Source of the DNA: Orbilia blumenaviensis
Lineage: Eukaryota; Ascomycota; Orbiliomycetes; Orbiliales; Orbiliaceae
NCBI GenBank assembly: GCA_036872755.1
Contig: JAVHNS010000011.1
Coordinates: 930,001-994,000, forward strand
Direction of reading: 5' to 3'
Length of the DNA: 64,000 nt
The number at the start of each line of letters is the position of its first letter. The first letter of the stretch is position 1. A program made the translations under genes and the position numbers. The notes below the pieces were generated by a model. That model was given only the letters and a program-made list of their open reading frames with translations. It did not search any database and had not been told where the DNA came from. Shown here piece by piece: positions 1 through 12,608 of the stretch.

Positions 1-528
1 CAGCAGGCTAGAGCGCAACATGAGTACGAGAATACATATCGTGGGTTAGGTGTATTCGCGGTGAACGAGAACTTCTTTCCACCTGACCCGGCGCCACTCG
101 ATCCTAATAACCCTCAACAACCTCCGTTCGATCCGAATAACCCCCAGCAACCTCCGTTCGATCCGAATAACCCTCAACAACCTCCGTTCGATCCTAATAA
201 CCCACACCCCCCCTTCGATCCTAATAATCCCTACCCTCCGTATGATCCGAACGACCCTCTACAGCCCCCATTCGACCCAAACGCCCCCTGGCCGCACGTG
301 GGTGACGAAATGGGACTCCTCGACCCAACCGAAATGGGAGGGCCGCTTCCTCCAGGCCAGGAACAGCTGCATCCCACGGAAGGGAACCCACTAAATTTCT
401 TTGCACCATGGGACGGGTCGGGATTCTTGCCTCCGTCGAATTTCGACAAACACGGGCGGGGTGGGTGGATGAAACGAGATGTGCCGGTGGAACCTGTGCC
501 GGCTGTGGTTGAGGTTGGCGCGGGGTGA
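1..528 (+). CDS. 3' part of a proline/asparagine repeat protein (5' end outside window)
   Basis: The frame is open from base 1 to a TGA at 526-528, so this is the last part of a gene that starts upstream. After a short leader (QQARAQHEYENTYRG) come about six degenerate copies of a ten-residue unit of the type PFDPNNPQQP, encoded by near-identical 30-bp DNA repeats between about 94 and 290. A Gly/Pro-rich stretch follows and then a tail with a KR pair (WMKRDVPVEPVP). I do not recognise the family. Such low-complexity repeats occur in fungal cell-wall and secreted proteins, but no signal peptide or anchor can be seen because the N-terminus is missing. The repeat number is likely to vary between strains. 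Whether 1-60 is coding or intron cannot be decided here. Confidence 0.6.
   Translation, partial: QQARAQHEYENTYRGLGVFAVNENFFPPDPAPLDPNNPQQPPFDPNNPQQPPFDPNNPQQPPFDPNNPHPPFDPNNPYPPYDPNDPLQPPFDPNAPWPHVGDEMGLLDPTEMGGPLPPGQEQLHPTEGNPLNFFAPWDGSGFLPPSNFDKHGRGGWMKRDVPVEPVPAVVEVGAG
94..290 (+). repeat. Tandem 30-bp coding minisatellite
   Basis: About six consecutive units read as (P)PFDPNNPQQP with drift toward the 3' end (HPPFDPNNPYPPYDPNDP). The first three copies are almost identical at DNA level, which points to recent slippage or unequal exchange. The period of 30 bp keeps the reading frame. Confidence 0.85.
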
Positions 529-3500
529 TAGGTTGGCTGTAGTTTATGAATTTAAGGCGGATTGAAAGATATAGATATATACGATGCTTAAGTATATATT
601 TACATATAATATATGCGGCTGGTATCCTCAGCTTTTGTAGATTTCATCATTTTATATCCGATTATAAGTGCCAAATTCATAGTTTTGGTTTCAACAGTCT
701 GGGCTCAGAAGCTCCATTTGTTTTTTATATCCTCGCTTTTAAGACCTACAGGTTCTTCTAGCTGGTTAGCTTCACACCACAGGGCGTATAAGAACCAACG
801 GCTTTAACTTTTATTTTGTCTTTTTTTCTAATTTTTTTTTTTTTAAATTGGTTGAAGCCCAACGAGACCGGTTGAAGCCCTTTGGGATTTCAATATAAGA
901 CTGATAATAACGCTGTCTACAACACCTTTATCCCACCCAGAACGTGCAAAATACCACAAATTGGCATAAAACGCGAAATCTCCCCGCATAACTGCAAGTT
1001 AGAATATAGACGCTTTTGGATACTACGCACGAGTCGTCCATTTAAATTTTACCACCTTGCAATCAATAGCCACGTATTCGCATTATGCATGCATGCACCG
1101 GAAAGACTGCCAAAGTCGAATGAAAAGGTGCATATATGTATATTCTTTTCCTAAAATCCGTTTTTTGCCTTACCGGCACCCGTCATGCATACAGAGCCTC
1201 GCCAAAAAACAAAAAGTGTTGTTACCGAAGACCCGGTTTTTACATAATGACATGACATCAGCAAATATATATTCTCACAAAAAAAAAAATAGCACGAGAT
1301 TTCAAGGTTGGGGGGGTTTTATTTCTGGTTGAAGGATCCAACGCGATTAGGGTTTTACTCTTGGTCATTTTTTTGGGGAATTTTTGATGGTGTTTTCATT
1401 GGTAGACCTGTTTTCAATTTTGGTTGGATGGGTTTCACATATTCGGGTGGAATGTATTAGGACATCAAGGACTTGGACTTGACGTCACGAGCATGCCTGG
1501 CGGATGCAGCTCGGAACGAGGTCACGTGCTTTCGTCTGAAATCAGGCGTGCAAGGCCGGTCTTGATTAGTAATGAGTACTTAGTTATTACTTAGGTAAAT
1601 ATAAATTTTGAAAAACAGTCGATGGACTATTGTAAATTTTGATATATTGAAGAGGCTGAGATTAGGTCGGTGTAGGATGAAAGGGATATTCCGCGTGAGT
1701 ACGACGAGAAAAAAAAAAGGGAAAAAAAGAGGCCAAGTCAGTCTTCCGAATGCAAAAGCTTGCTGTGGTGCGTTTTTATCCGGTTTTGCGAGATCGAATA
1801 GGTTCCTCTTCCACTTCCCGAATTTCGAAGAGAGTGGGAAAAAGGAAATCGTGGAGGGAAAGAAATGGGGCAAACTAGCGATATTATGGCAGTTCAAAGG
1901 TGGGGTGGCTGGTCAGCTCGCAAACACGCCGAGAACGAAAAGTATACTGGGAAGACGATGAAGAGGGAAGTACAGCTCTCGTTTTTGTAAACCCTCCGCA
2001 AGTCGGAGTAGAGGAGGAGGCCGTACATACATGCATACTTCCCTACTTAGTTACTGTTGGGTACTTGCGAATCGAGGAGGATATTGGTAGGAATACTTAT
2101 TCTAGCCATTCACGAATAAGTACTTACTAAATACTTGGTGTACCTACTAACATTGTAAGTGCTCAGTGGGCTGGAGGAGAGCTCACAGACGTCTATGAAT
2201 CGAGCCTGGGAATATTGTCAAGACATGGCCTAAAACCAGAGTTGCAGCGTTAATTTTTTTTTTTTTTCTTTTCTATTCCTTCCCTTCGTTTTTCTTTTCT
2301 GTGTGGGAAGAAATTAATGAATGGAAGGTTCTTTTTTTTTTCCTGTTTGCGAAGGGTTTTTTTGTTAATTTATTCCCACATAGTACGATTCGTCGAGGCG
2401 GACTAGTAGCAGACGGCTCAATCTCGGGCTTTCCCAAAGGCAAGGGTCTTGTCCGTCCGCGCGCACATATTCACAGACATACATACATATACGCAGGGCC
2501 AGGTTCAGGTTTCTGGTTCCCCGTTGGCCGGGACTCGTCAAACCGTTCTTACCATGCTCATTCGACGAACGCACAGCTGCTGTGCCGGGGATAAGCACGC
2601 GCATACAGGGCAGAGCCAAGCTAGCTAGCTAGCAAAGCAAAGGCATCGACAAGGGGAGGACTCAGGTGAGCACTGGACACCAGGTCTACGGACACACGCA
2701 CACGATAGATGATACCATACAGTACAGTACTGGCTGGTATTATATATATATATCATATACTTATAATTATCTGAGTCAGCAGTGATTATTCTGTTTGTTT
2801 TCTCTCTAACAGCGAAATAGCTGGGACATTTTATATACCTAATATACCTAGGTATCCATCTGAATTATAGGGAGCAGTTCTTTAGTTGTTGTGATATACC
2901 ATACCTACCTAGGTATATATATATATATAATGATGATGATGATGATGATGATGATGTCGGTGTAGACGCCTAACCGGGAATGTATAGAGAGTGTGTGGGT
3001 TGAAGCCGGTGATGCCTGTCCGGTTGGTGGATAGATGTTTGCGGGGCCTTGGCATTTCCTTTTTTAAAAAACAAAAGGCATAATTGCTTATTCAGGCAAT
3101 GTACCTGAACCAGAAAATGTGTTGCCGCCAGAGAAAGTCGAATTGGGACCTTTTGGGCTTTCTCTCTCCATCGCCCACTTCAAAGATAGGAAACACCACA
3201 CAAATTTCCTGTCTCTTCGCAGGCAAGTCTAAACAACCCGCTCACCTCTGAACGAACAGCACCCGCCAGCACCCAGCCAGCCAGCCAGCATACACACCAC
3301 CTTTCATTAAAATGGCTCGACAAAATTCTTTCCCCTTTCCCGCTCCCTTCCTCCGCAAACCTTCATCTCCTCCATCATCATCACCATCACCATCACCATC
3401 ATCGCTTCATCACCCACCACCACCATCATCATCGTCATCGACTTCGCCTTCACCGCCATCGTCATCACCATCACCATCCTCGCTAGACACCTAACTTCCT

Positions 3501-4268
3501 GCTAACTACTTAAGCTGCCCGGCAACACTCGCACCACGTGTGTTTCAAAATTCATCCCTACACACACACACACACATACACACACATCTGCCTACGCCTC
3601 TCTTTCTCTTCACTGTTGCTTCCTCCGACCACATAAAAGGCCTTGTTCCTTTTATCATCAGACACCTGTCGAAACGGTTTAAAAACAAATTCGCACTCCT
3701 CTTCCACCACAACCATCACCACCATCAGCTTGGTCTCCTTTATTCCTGTCGAACAGTCCAGGAACTTCATCTTCTCGTTTTCTTTTTTCCCAACGGATCT
3801 CATCCAAATTTCATGGTATCCGACTCGGAAGAAGGTTTCAGAGATAATAGAGATCTTGAATAAGCGGAACGAGGTTAAGAAGGAAGGGAGAAGAAGAAGA
3901 AAGGGAATCAGAATAAGAATAGGAAGAAGCAACGTCGGTCCGACAAATACGACATCGCCTATTATTCTCATTGTCTCGTTACTATCACATCGGTTGGACG
4001 GCATTTCTCCCTATTTTGTCAGCCATCGCCGGAAGATCCGAAATATCTCACTATCAAAGATCCGTCTCTGTCATCTCCAGCAGCTGACACACGTCGTTCA
4101 TCTTCTTCCTCTTTCTAATCTGGCAGATTGGATATCGCTTCATCCGGACAATCTGAATAAAAAGGCTGGCTTTCTGGTACAGCCAGCCTTCATTATCCTT
4201 TTGGTATCTCGTCTTGGACATCATCCTCATCGCGGTCTCCCAACATCATACAGTTAAAGGTCGCAGCC
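529..4268. other. Gene-free stretch upstream of Ies4
   Basis: Short open frames here are low-complexity and show no start, splice or family signal. The stretch holds several microsatellites: a TA run near 2741-2754, TA followed by nine or so GAT units at about 2919-2956, TCA/CCA-rich DNA at 3365-3480 and a CA run at 3560-3586. The CT/CA-rich part after about 3300 probably contains the promoter and 5' UTR of the gene at 4269. No RNA gene was recognised. Confidence 0.6.
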
Positions 4269-5184
4269 ATGTCGTCGTCTTCATCAAATACACCGTCGCC
4301 GACATCTTCAAAACCTCGATTGCTTGTCACAATCAAACTTCCTTCAGAATCACTCAAGCAATTCGTCGAGTCGCCTCCTGCTTCCCTTAGCACACCATCG
4401 AAACCAGCTTCGATAGCCGATGAGGAGAAAACTCCTCTCGGCGCGACATCTCCAGCAACAGCTGCTTCGCCGGCTCCAACTCCATCCGTAGCGTCGCCTG
4501 CACCTACCGGACCCGGATCCCCTTCAAACCTGGAAGGGAAGGCTGTTAATGGCGTTGTTGAGGCTGTCAAACGCGGTGGGAAACGTACTGGCGGAGGAGG
4601 AGGCAAACCGGGACCCAAAAAGCGAAAGCTGTAAGTTCATTACTCGCTCCATTCTACCATTGTGTATCAGTACTGACTCCTTTATTTTACCCATTTGTAG
4701 CGACGATGGTACTTCCCTCCCACCTTCGCGTTTAGGGCCTAAATCATCGGGCGGCGCTATCAACGCCGGACTCCGAGCCCTTGACCGATCCGGCGCCCCG
4801 TGCAAGAAGTGGTCAAGGGCTCCTTTCACCCTCAAGAGCTTCACCGGCTTCAAGTTTACGGTGGGGGCGTATGGCTCTGCCATCACCCCTACCGTTGTGG
4901 AGGAGCCGAAGGACGCCGTCAACGTCACCATGTCCGACGCGGCCTCTCTCGTGTCCGGCCAAAGCGAAGCCGGTACGCCAAAGGAGGACGCTGTCGAACC
5001 CAATGGCGCCACCCCCATGGAAGATGTTCGTAGCACCAATGGTGATGCGAACACTCCAGTGGGGGTTGGCAGTGGGACCAACGGCGTGGAGGGGATGAAC
5101 GGGGTCAGCGGGGCCAACGAGGCTGACAAGCCCAACGGGGTTCATGCCTCGACGCCTGGGGGCACTCTCGTCCCACCTGTTTAA
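4269..5184 (+). CDS. IES4: INO80 chromatin-remodelling complex subunit Ies4
   Basis: Two exons, 4269-4630 and 4701-5184, joined over a GTAAGT...TTGTAG intron of 70 bp, give 281 residues. The N-terminal part (1-100) is Ser/Thr/Pro-rich and starts after the ATG with a Ser run. A basic segment (KPGPKKRKL, a likely nuclear localisation signal) runs across the intron into the Ies4 core: DDGT, then LGPKSSGGAINAGLRALDRSG, then a CKKW and LKSFTGFKF block. This order is diagnostic for the fungal Ies4 family of the INO80 ATP-dependent remodeller, which acts in nucleosome positioning, replication-stress response and transcription. The C-terminal tail (from about 190) is a low-complexity Asn/Gly/Thr region with repeated NG(V) motifs. 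The family core lies unusually far from the N-terminus because of the Ser/Pro extension. Splicing restores the frame without a gap. Confidence 0.9.
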
Positions 5185-6084
5185 GCCAATTCCCTCACCA
5201 TGTCGTATCGGACATGCGTGCTCGGTCGTGCTCACTTGAGCACGAACTTGCTCTATCCTTCTCGTTCGGTTCTCGTCCTCCGCTGGCGTTCTTGGGCTTT
5301 CCACCACCACTGCCGTCGGTCGGTCGACTATAGACTTTTTTTTATCTTTGACCTCACTCGCTTCATTGTACTATACTCTTCCTGCCTACGAATTCTTATT
5401 TCCTGGGCCCCTTGATATTTTTTCCCCCCTTTATTTTCTTTTCCTTTGTTTTCTGTTTTTGCTTCTAATCTGCAATCGTCATTCCCGGTGTTCCAGGGCG
5501 TTCTTCCTCTTTCCTCCCACTTTTTTTTCTTCTTTACCCCTCCTTTACTATTATACTACCTGGGCGCATGCTTGATCAAAGGGTTTTTTTTTTGTTAATG
5601 CACTCTTCGTTCTTTCGATACGGCCACGGTGCTTGAAGGTTTTTTCTCCAATGACGGTGTTTCTTATTATCCATTCTCTTCTTCAATGAGATATAATTTG
5701 CTTGACTACAAGATTCGGGAAGGGCCTGTTAACGCAGCCAGACATGTTCCTTTCTTGATGTGTATCATATCCAAAATTCTTATAACAGAAAAAGTCAATG
5801 ATGTTAATTTCTTTTTTTCTAGTACTTGCTTCTATGATTTAGTGGTTTTTTGATGTAGAAGTGCCGAGATATAGATTGCCCCTTCCATCAATCCATACTT
5901 CCTTTCTATTCCATTCCGTTCATCGGTCCTTGTTCTTCAACTCGCAGTTTCCATCTTCAGATTTACATGTGACATCACGTTTCTCGCTCATTCACTATCG
6001 ACTTTTAATAGCTACTACTTGGCAACCTTCACCTCTGTCATTCACATCAGCACCCTTCTTCCTCTCACTTTCACACTATCTCCA

Positions 6085-6135
6085 GTGCCTGGCTACCTCC
6101 CGTGCCTGGCTACCTCCCGTGCCTGGCTACCTCCC
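6085..6135. repeat. Three perfect 17-bp tandem copies
   Basis: The unit GTGCCTGGCTACCTCCC occurs three times without interruption at 6085-6101, 6102-6118 and 6119-6135. Because 17 is not a multiple of three, the array would shift any reading frame, so it is unlikely to be coding. Confidence 0.9.
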
Positions 6136-7155
6136 GTCATTTCAAGAGCTGTCACCAGTTGTGAACGGCAAATCAAAGGTCTCTTCTCCTTCTCAAATAC
6201 CCTCTCCCTCACCTGAGGAACTCTTAGCACCTATCTACGGGGTACGTGAGTAAGTAGTCAGGGTGGGATCTGACGCGTCGTCTTCGTAAACCCTTTTTCC
6301 TTGAGGGTTTCAACGTGAACTTCTTCCCTACCACAGATGCTACTAGTCTGTCCATCTAGAAGAATAATCTATTCTTATTGACGCATATATATCACGGGAT
6401 CTCTGGAGTTCCTCCTCTCCTCCCTCCTCCCCACACTTCTTCGTCTTCTAAATCATCATCCTCATTATTACCACCGCCGTCAGACTTCGACCAAATATTC
6501 CCTTGATTTCCAGCGGTAAAGAAGCTCGAGATGCGTTGTGAGTGTTCATATTATTTGACCAGCCAAAAACCTCGCAATGTAAGTATACCTTCCTTCTTGT
6601 CTATTCACTTTACAGCAGTGAAGACTAATACCCAGCCGTATTAGAACCCTGCTTTATTCTGCTCTGCTCCAGGGAAAGACTAGAAATAGAATTCCCCGGG
6701 ATAGCTATAGATGCGTCGACTCACAAACAAAGACACTCAGGCTGCTAGGTTAACTTCCAGACCTCCCCTACCTTTGGAGCGGTGGTGCAGTTATTTTATA
6801 TATTTGACCCACACCAGGCAACAACTACATTATATGTCTTTGGCGTACACTTGAAACGGTACCCAACCATGAATGCCAAATACAGGGGGTACGGGAGTAC
6901 TGGAATACTCATCTAGCCACACTTATATACGCATACAAGCGGGGAGACCCGACCTACATACGGTCCATAACGGCGGTCGCTAAAATTCCTTATATATACA
7001 TACCAGCAACCTGCTGCCCGATGTTTATACATCTTGAAATCACGTACCTGGCCAGACACGCGACCCTAATACCCTGATACTTGCTTGGACATAGCGAAAA
7101 TATGTCCAGAAAGGGGAAATCGAACTTCTTGGTTACAATATGTGACACTCTCTCG

Positions 7156-7372
7156 CCCCGCCCAGGCGACACGGTGCCTGGGTGAGAAAAGATATATGAG
7201 CTGAAAAAAGACGAAAAATATCTGTGCCAACCTATGGAGCACTCTCGCAGCTAGATTCTCTGTGCGGCTATATATATAACAGGGAATCGACATGATAGTC
7301 CACGATGCGATGATTTTCTCCCCACCCAGGTGGTATATACAGTGCCTGGGTGAGGGAAAGATATATGTGCTG
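7156..7372. repeat. Pair of ~50-bp direct repeats, each with a CCCAGG/CCTGGG stem
   Basis: Copy 1 (7156-7203) and copy 2 (7320-7372) share a 5' CCC(G/A)CCCAGG block and a longer 3' block GTGCCTGGGTGAG followed by AAAGATATATG(A/T)GCTG. They differ mainly in the short centre between the blocks. Within each copy the arms CCCAGG and CCTGGG can pair to form a hairpin. Confidence 0.8.
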
Positions 7373-7561
7373 TGGGCTGCAATTTGGATGTTTCATGTTG
7401 TTGCGGTTGTTGTAGATATATAGCTCGCGGTTATGCTGAGCTTTTATCTGGTGGGCTTTTTATATAATGCCTAGGCCTCGTCATTCTACGCTGGTCGCCT
7501 AGTTAGCCTCCAGAGGCTGGGCGATGTGGTGTTGCTAGCCTCGAAAGTCACCCAGCAAGGG

Positions 7562-7608
7562 AATGTTCCCCTATCGGGCTCACTGTGACCCTCGGTAGGC
7601 GGGAACAT
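7562..7608. repeat. Imperfect inverted repeat (stem-loop)
   Basis: ATGTTCCC near 7563 pairs with GGGAACAT near 7600-7607. The inner parts also pair with a few bulges (CTATCGGG with CTCGGTAGG), and the tip is the small palindrome TCACTGTGA. Confidence 0.6.
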
Positions 7609-7632
7609 AGGGTTTTAGTTGCCAATATTATA

Positions 7633-7735
7633 GCCTTCTCCCACTATTTTCATGATACTGGCCGGCTGGAGTTGAAGTTCTAGACAGCAGAAGCCATGAG
7701 AATGCGAGAACTTCCAACTAAAGAGTGGGAGAATG
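7633..7735. repeat. Imperfect ~100-bp inverted repeat
   Basis: The outer arms are CTTCTCCCACTAT near 7634 and AGAGTGGGAGAATG ending at 7735. The inner arms are AGTTGAAGTTCT near 7670 and AGAACTTCCAACT ending near 7719, with one bulge. The whole element could fold into one long broken stem. Confidence 0.55.
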
Positions 7736-8907
7736 CAGATATAAGAAATAAATCTCAAGACATACACAATCTGGTTATGCGGCTACAACGTTGCTAACCT
7801 AACATGTCTGGCCTCTGTGTCCGCCTAGGCGATCATGAGAAAGGGAGGACGAGGAGCGGCATGATCCATACATATACAATATATATGTGTAAGAGTTTAC
7901 ATCCCCAGAATGATGAGGATTCCACGGATTACAGACATGCCGCTCGATATTCGGATGGAATAGTTGAGTTGGATTGGATTTTTGAGATCCCATGATATAA
8001 TATATATATATCCCGGTCTCGACAATGGACAATGTTGCCTAGAATGTCGTATACGATACCAGGAAGATGCAGTTGAAGTTACCAGCTCATTTGTCAAGGA
8101 AGCGCTACCCGTGACGGTTTTGAAACATATTACGATTTATCGACTTGAGACTCGGCCGTACAGCTGTGCCTAGGTTGATTTCAAGGAGGGAGATTGATTA
8201 TACAGAGGAGGGTATATCCGCCATGTCATCGATCCTAAAGCATGCTCTAAAGCACATTCGGGATTATATATAAGTATATCCAATAAGATTCTACCAGCAA
8301 ATGGGCTCCAGGCCGTTTTTGGCGTACTCGGACACCGATATATGTGTAACTGGGTGGACGAGGGATAATTCTGATTTAAGAACTCTGGATCATAAGTTGC
8401 GTTTGAATGGATATATATATGATGCATCGGCCTCGCACAGTACTTTCGTTCGAAAACAAAGCAATATGATGCGAAGGGACCAGTTTTCCAGACAGGACCC
8501 GGGTACCCGAGGAACATAATGCTTATAACGTATTATTAAGTCGACTCAGAGCTTGCAAAATACTCAATGGCCGATACATCCTCGAGAAAGAAATATATTA
8601 ATAGCCACGCGCGCTCTGAGCATCGAGCGCCTTAGTGTTTATGTACACTAGGATCGAAGGATCCCAAAGACGTTTCATGGATTTAAACGAGTTTGAAAGT
8701 GCTGGTATATCATCGATAGCCCTAGGCTGCTTTGGTTTCTTCCTCGCCTAGTCCATCTTATGTACTTGGAATGGAAACCGACCCACAATAATTACAAAAC
8801 TATATGTACGAAGACTTCAATACAGGTCCAAGGGGAGAGACACTGGCTGTTGAAGGATCTTGACTCAAAACTCCGACTTGCATCTTAACAGATCGATACC
8901 TGTTATC

Positions 8908-8933
8908 GAAAACTGCAAGCCGTTACAGTTTTC
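8908..8933. repeat. Short perfect inverted repeat
   Basis: GAAAACTG (8908-8915) and CAGTTTTC (8926-8933) are perfect complements around a 10-nt loop, with TATC/GATA just outside adding partial pairing. Confidence 0.55.
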
Positions 8934-9690
8934 TAGATACAGGCGCCCCTGTTGAGCTCAAGGGAAGAAAATATATAAGCCGCATACCCAACCGGTCCCA
9001 GAAGACCAAACCGAAGTTTTCATGCGAAGGAACCAACATCTCAGGCTTGCTACATATTAATAGAATTTCATAAGCTCCTAATTAAAATATTATGACTCTG
9101 CTATATGTATTTCTACAACCCTCAGGATATAGGAAAACGGTCTTCTGGGCGAACTCAAACTATCGACTAATGAACACAGCACCTCAGGCGTCCCGCGATG
9201 ATCTATCAGCGATTCGAAGAACCATGGCATGTCGACCATTTCGATTTACAACACTACGTATGTTGTTGATGGGTATCAACTATCTATTTTGGGTGGTTGG
9301 AATATTAGAGGCCTGCGATACGGATATCCCTTGCAATTACTTGCACACTAAACCCTGGCCAAATCATCAGGTCGCACATGGCCCATACCCTATATATACG
9401 CCCACTAAATAGGCGTACGCCTCAAAATTCAAGCTCCTGATCGAAGACACCGCCAGTGTCATGGTCCCGTGATTCAAGGGTACGCATGTACCGCCATGGG
9501 CCCAAGCTACGGCATAATAAATTGCATAGCTTTGCCAGTCCCTTGCGCACCTCCGGGCAATTATGATATCAAATTGCGGACCAACGGAGGTATATCGATA
9601 TATATACGTACCTAGAAGGCAACCACACCACGGAGGAATGCGAAAAGTTAAAGAAAATGCAGAGACAAAATGAAGGCCATAGGTATATAC

Positions 9691-9736
9691 CAACAATTAT
9701 TTTCGGCTGGCCCAAGCCAGCAGCCGAATGTTGTTG
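9691..9736. repeat. Stem-loop with CAACAA/TTGTTG outer and TTCGGCTG/CAGCCGAA inner arms
   Basis: TTCGGCTG (9702-9709) pairs perfectly with CAGCCGAA (9721-9728), and CAACAA (9691-9696) pairs with TTGTTG just after it. A small bulge separates the two stems. Confidence 0.6.
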
Positions 9737-11365
9737 TTTTCACCATAAGAACCACCATAATGAGAGTATATTAATACGACGACGCTGTAGAGAACCTGAT
9801 ACGAGAATATATTTCATGTTATACACAGTTCAAACGTTGTTTCCAAAAGATATGATATTGCTCATCTTTGGCTACAGAGTATCGAATAAAGCTATCAAGA
9901 TAAAAACAGCTTGATGGACCATGATATTTAGAATCACCCATATCATGCGCCTGTTCAAGTCATGCGTGCTATGTACATATCTTACGATAAGTACTGACTA
10001 GGGTCACGAGGCTGGGTAGTCTAAATTAAATATAATGTCGGCGTACGTCGCGAGATCAGATTATCCCATGGAAGGGATTTAATGCACTAAAGTTCGCCGA
10101 ATATCTTCTAGCTCGAGCTCATCAGACGTTACGAGACAGGTTTCGGCAGACTCACGGTCATGACACCGAATTTGCAAACACCCAGACATCTGTAGGTTTG
10201 CCGTTAGAACCTTTATTGCTTAAGGTTGCCTCCCCCCCCCATGGTTTCTAAATCGCTTGAAGAGTATACATATAAGAATAGTTTAGCCTGCGATTGAGAG
10301 GCATCTATATATAAATCTTTTTCGAGGAGAGGATTTCAGATGAGTAAGCGTCGGCATCTACCTAGATAGTTGTCCTGTTAAGAGACGGGTGCCCTGGGGG
10401 ATATGCAAATATAAAATATGATGAACTAAGTCATGATTATAGAATATATACGTTGATATAGCATTACTCTCATAGGAACACTATATTTTGAGTTCCAGGC
10501 AAAAAACGGAATGGGAGCGTCAAGGCTTTACACCACAACTGGGTTCCCCTCTAAGGATCCAATCGAATTGCAAAGGGACAATTCATACGCTATGAACGTC
10601 CTAATCCCGGATATGGATCACGACTACCCCGAAGCTGCTAAGATGTCGAAATACACTTTAACCCAAAAACGAAAGATTGAGGTAGTCGATTACATATGTC
10701 AATACCTCAAGGACAAGACAATCCCGGAAACAGTCCCAAAAGCAGTCCAAAAATTTTTTAAAGCTTTGGCCAAGATATCTTTCCTCGATAAAGGTAATGA
10801 CCGATGATATGTTATGGATTACCGAATATATCAACTTAGAAACACCTCTATCAAACAACAAAATATTTTTCAATTTACATTAGGAAGTCGAAGCTTCTAC
10901 GTAGTAGCTATAATGAACAGTCAAAATTCGGACAACTACCGGCAGCCTACCGACGCCATGCAACTCCAGCCTCCAACACACTCTTACGCTGAAGGTCGGT
11001 TCTAGAGACTTGAGATTAAAAAGGCGGAGCGGGATGGAGCTCGAGGCGTTACAACTTTGCGGGGTATTAAAAACCTGGCACAAGGTGATTTTCTTTCTCG
11101 ATGCATATATATTACAGCTTATATGAGATCTTTGAAAGGATTTTCTTCCAGCTATCATGCATGCCATGGGCTTTACAATCGATCACGACATGTATTCAAT
11201 CTGAAGTTTAGAGCAAGGCTATGGGCCTGAGCCGGAATTCGAATCTGGTGATTGGAGAAAATCTTTGCACTGATATACCAAATGAAGGCGCCTCGCTCTA
11301 GCCGTACGTTGGTGCAAAGGGCACAACTGATGGTTACAACCTCGAAATACCTGAAAGGCCAGTGG

Positions 11366-11390
11366 TATCCGAAAGCAGTAGCTTCGGATA
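11366..11390. repeat. 25-nt stem-loop
   Basis: TATCCGAA and GC pair with GC and TTCGGATA around the loop AGTA with a single bulged A. It is followed directly by another small stem, ACACGA...TCGTGT. Confidence 0.5.
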
Positions 11391-12531
11391 TACACGAGCT
11401 TCGTGTTTGTCTGAAATCAGCTTCTCGAGTCGCGATAGATTAGCCTGAGTTATGATATATCATCATAAAGCTCTGCGATCTATATAAATATAAAAAGAGG
11501 TGTGACCGCCTCAAAGCTTCGTGAATTGGCCAATATCGATAGGCCGAAACCGTCTCGGGATATGCCCAGTAGCTCCCGTCAAGAGAATAAGCGTATACAC
11601 CAATTCATGGCACTACATATCTCGAGCTCGTGAGGGAGCCAGGCTCCGGATCCAGTCCATGACACACACCTGGCTATGTATGTTGTCGGCCAGTTAAACG
11701 TGACAGATAACATGTCGAACATTACATTGTCAGTTTCACAGCGAGCGTATGCATGCGCTGCGAAAACCTAATAATTATATAACTAGATTGTCATCGCACC
11801 CGTCGAAGAAACCCTATGAGCAACACTTCGGTGAGAAGCAGACGAATAGAACAAGAATGAATATCGGATCTCAAATATTGCAAATCGATTTTGACCATCC
11901 TCGGGGCATGGGCCGACTCTGTCAGGTCACTGTATAGTTAAACTCATGACTACAGAAAGTTTTTCAAAACGCAACCGACGACTCATAAATTCCGGCACAC
12001 CCCTCAACATGTGGCCATCTCGGGACTAAATACTCAGCATAGTTGAATTTGTATATTTGATATATATATACAAACCCGGATATACAACCGCTGGGTCAGG
12101 GAGCGGACATCTTGATATCGACGAGAACTAAATGAAAGGAATACTCGAGTCGAGTTCTTAATATATCGATATCGCGGTCTGGCTATCGGAGCCTTTAGCA
12201 TTCAATCGTCAAAGAATTGATGGACTTGCCGACTAAAATTACCACGGTACATGAATATAGCATACCTATGTTGAGCACATATGTCTGGAGCGAGAAGAAA
12301 ATATGATACGCGATAGTCTAATATATATATAGTCTTCCATCAGGGATGATGTTTCAATATTGGGTCTAGAGAAATATTTCCAGCTAAATATATATATCAA
12401 GCCTTCGGGATGTTCAAAGCGGCTCACTGACGGACCTTTAACCAATATACAACTAGCAGTGCTTTAGTCGATTAGTCCGAAATAAAGGAGAATTATGGCG
12501 AACGAACTAAGAGCTCCGAGCGAAGATATTA

Positions 12532-12608
12532 GGGGTACTCAGATGTGCAGTTTTCGAGGCCGAGCCAAGATGTAGTAATGTCGACAAAACTGCACATCTG
12601 AGGGCCCC
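12532..12608. repeat. 23-bp inverted repeat with 31-nt loop
   Basis: The arms at 12532-12554 and 12586-12608 match at 21 of 23 positions. The central part, CTCAGATGTGCAGTTTT, is perfectly complementary to its partner. This is the strongest stem in the gene-free block and is far longer than expected by chance at such close spacing. Confidence 0.85.

Noticed and set aside
3312..3494. 60-codon Ser/Pro open frame
   Set aside because: It is a TCA/CCA microsatellite read as protein; no stop-start logic or family support.
10511..10807. 98-codon frame with lysine-rich helical segment
   Set aside because: No splice partners, no domain, and it lies in a block with no other coding signal; kept only as a remark in the gene-free entry.
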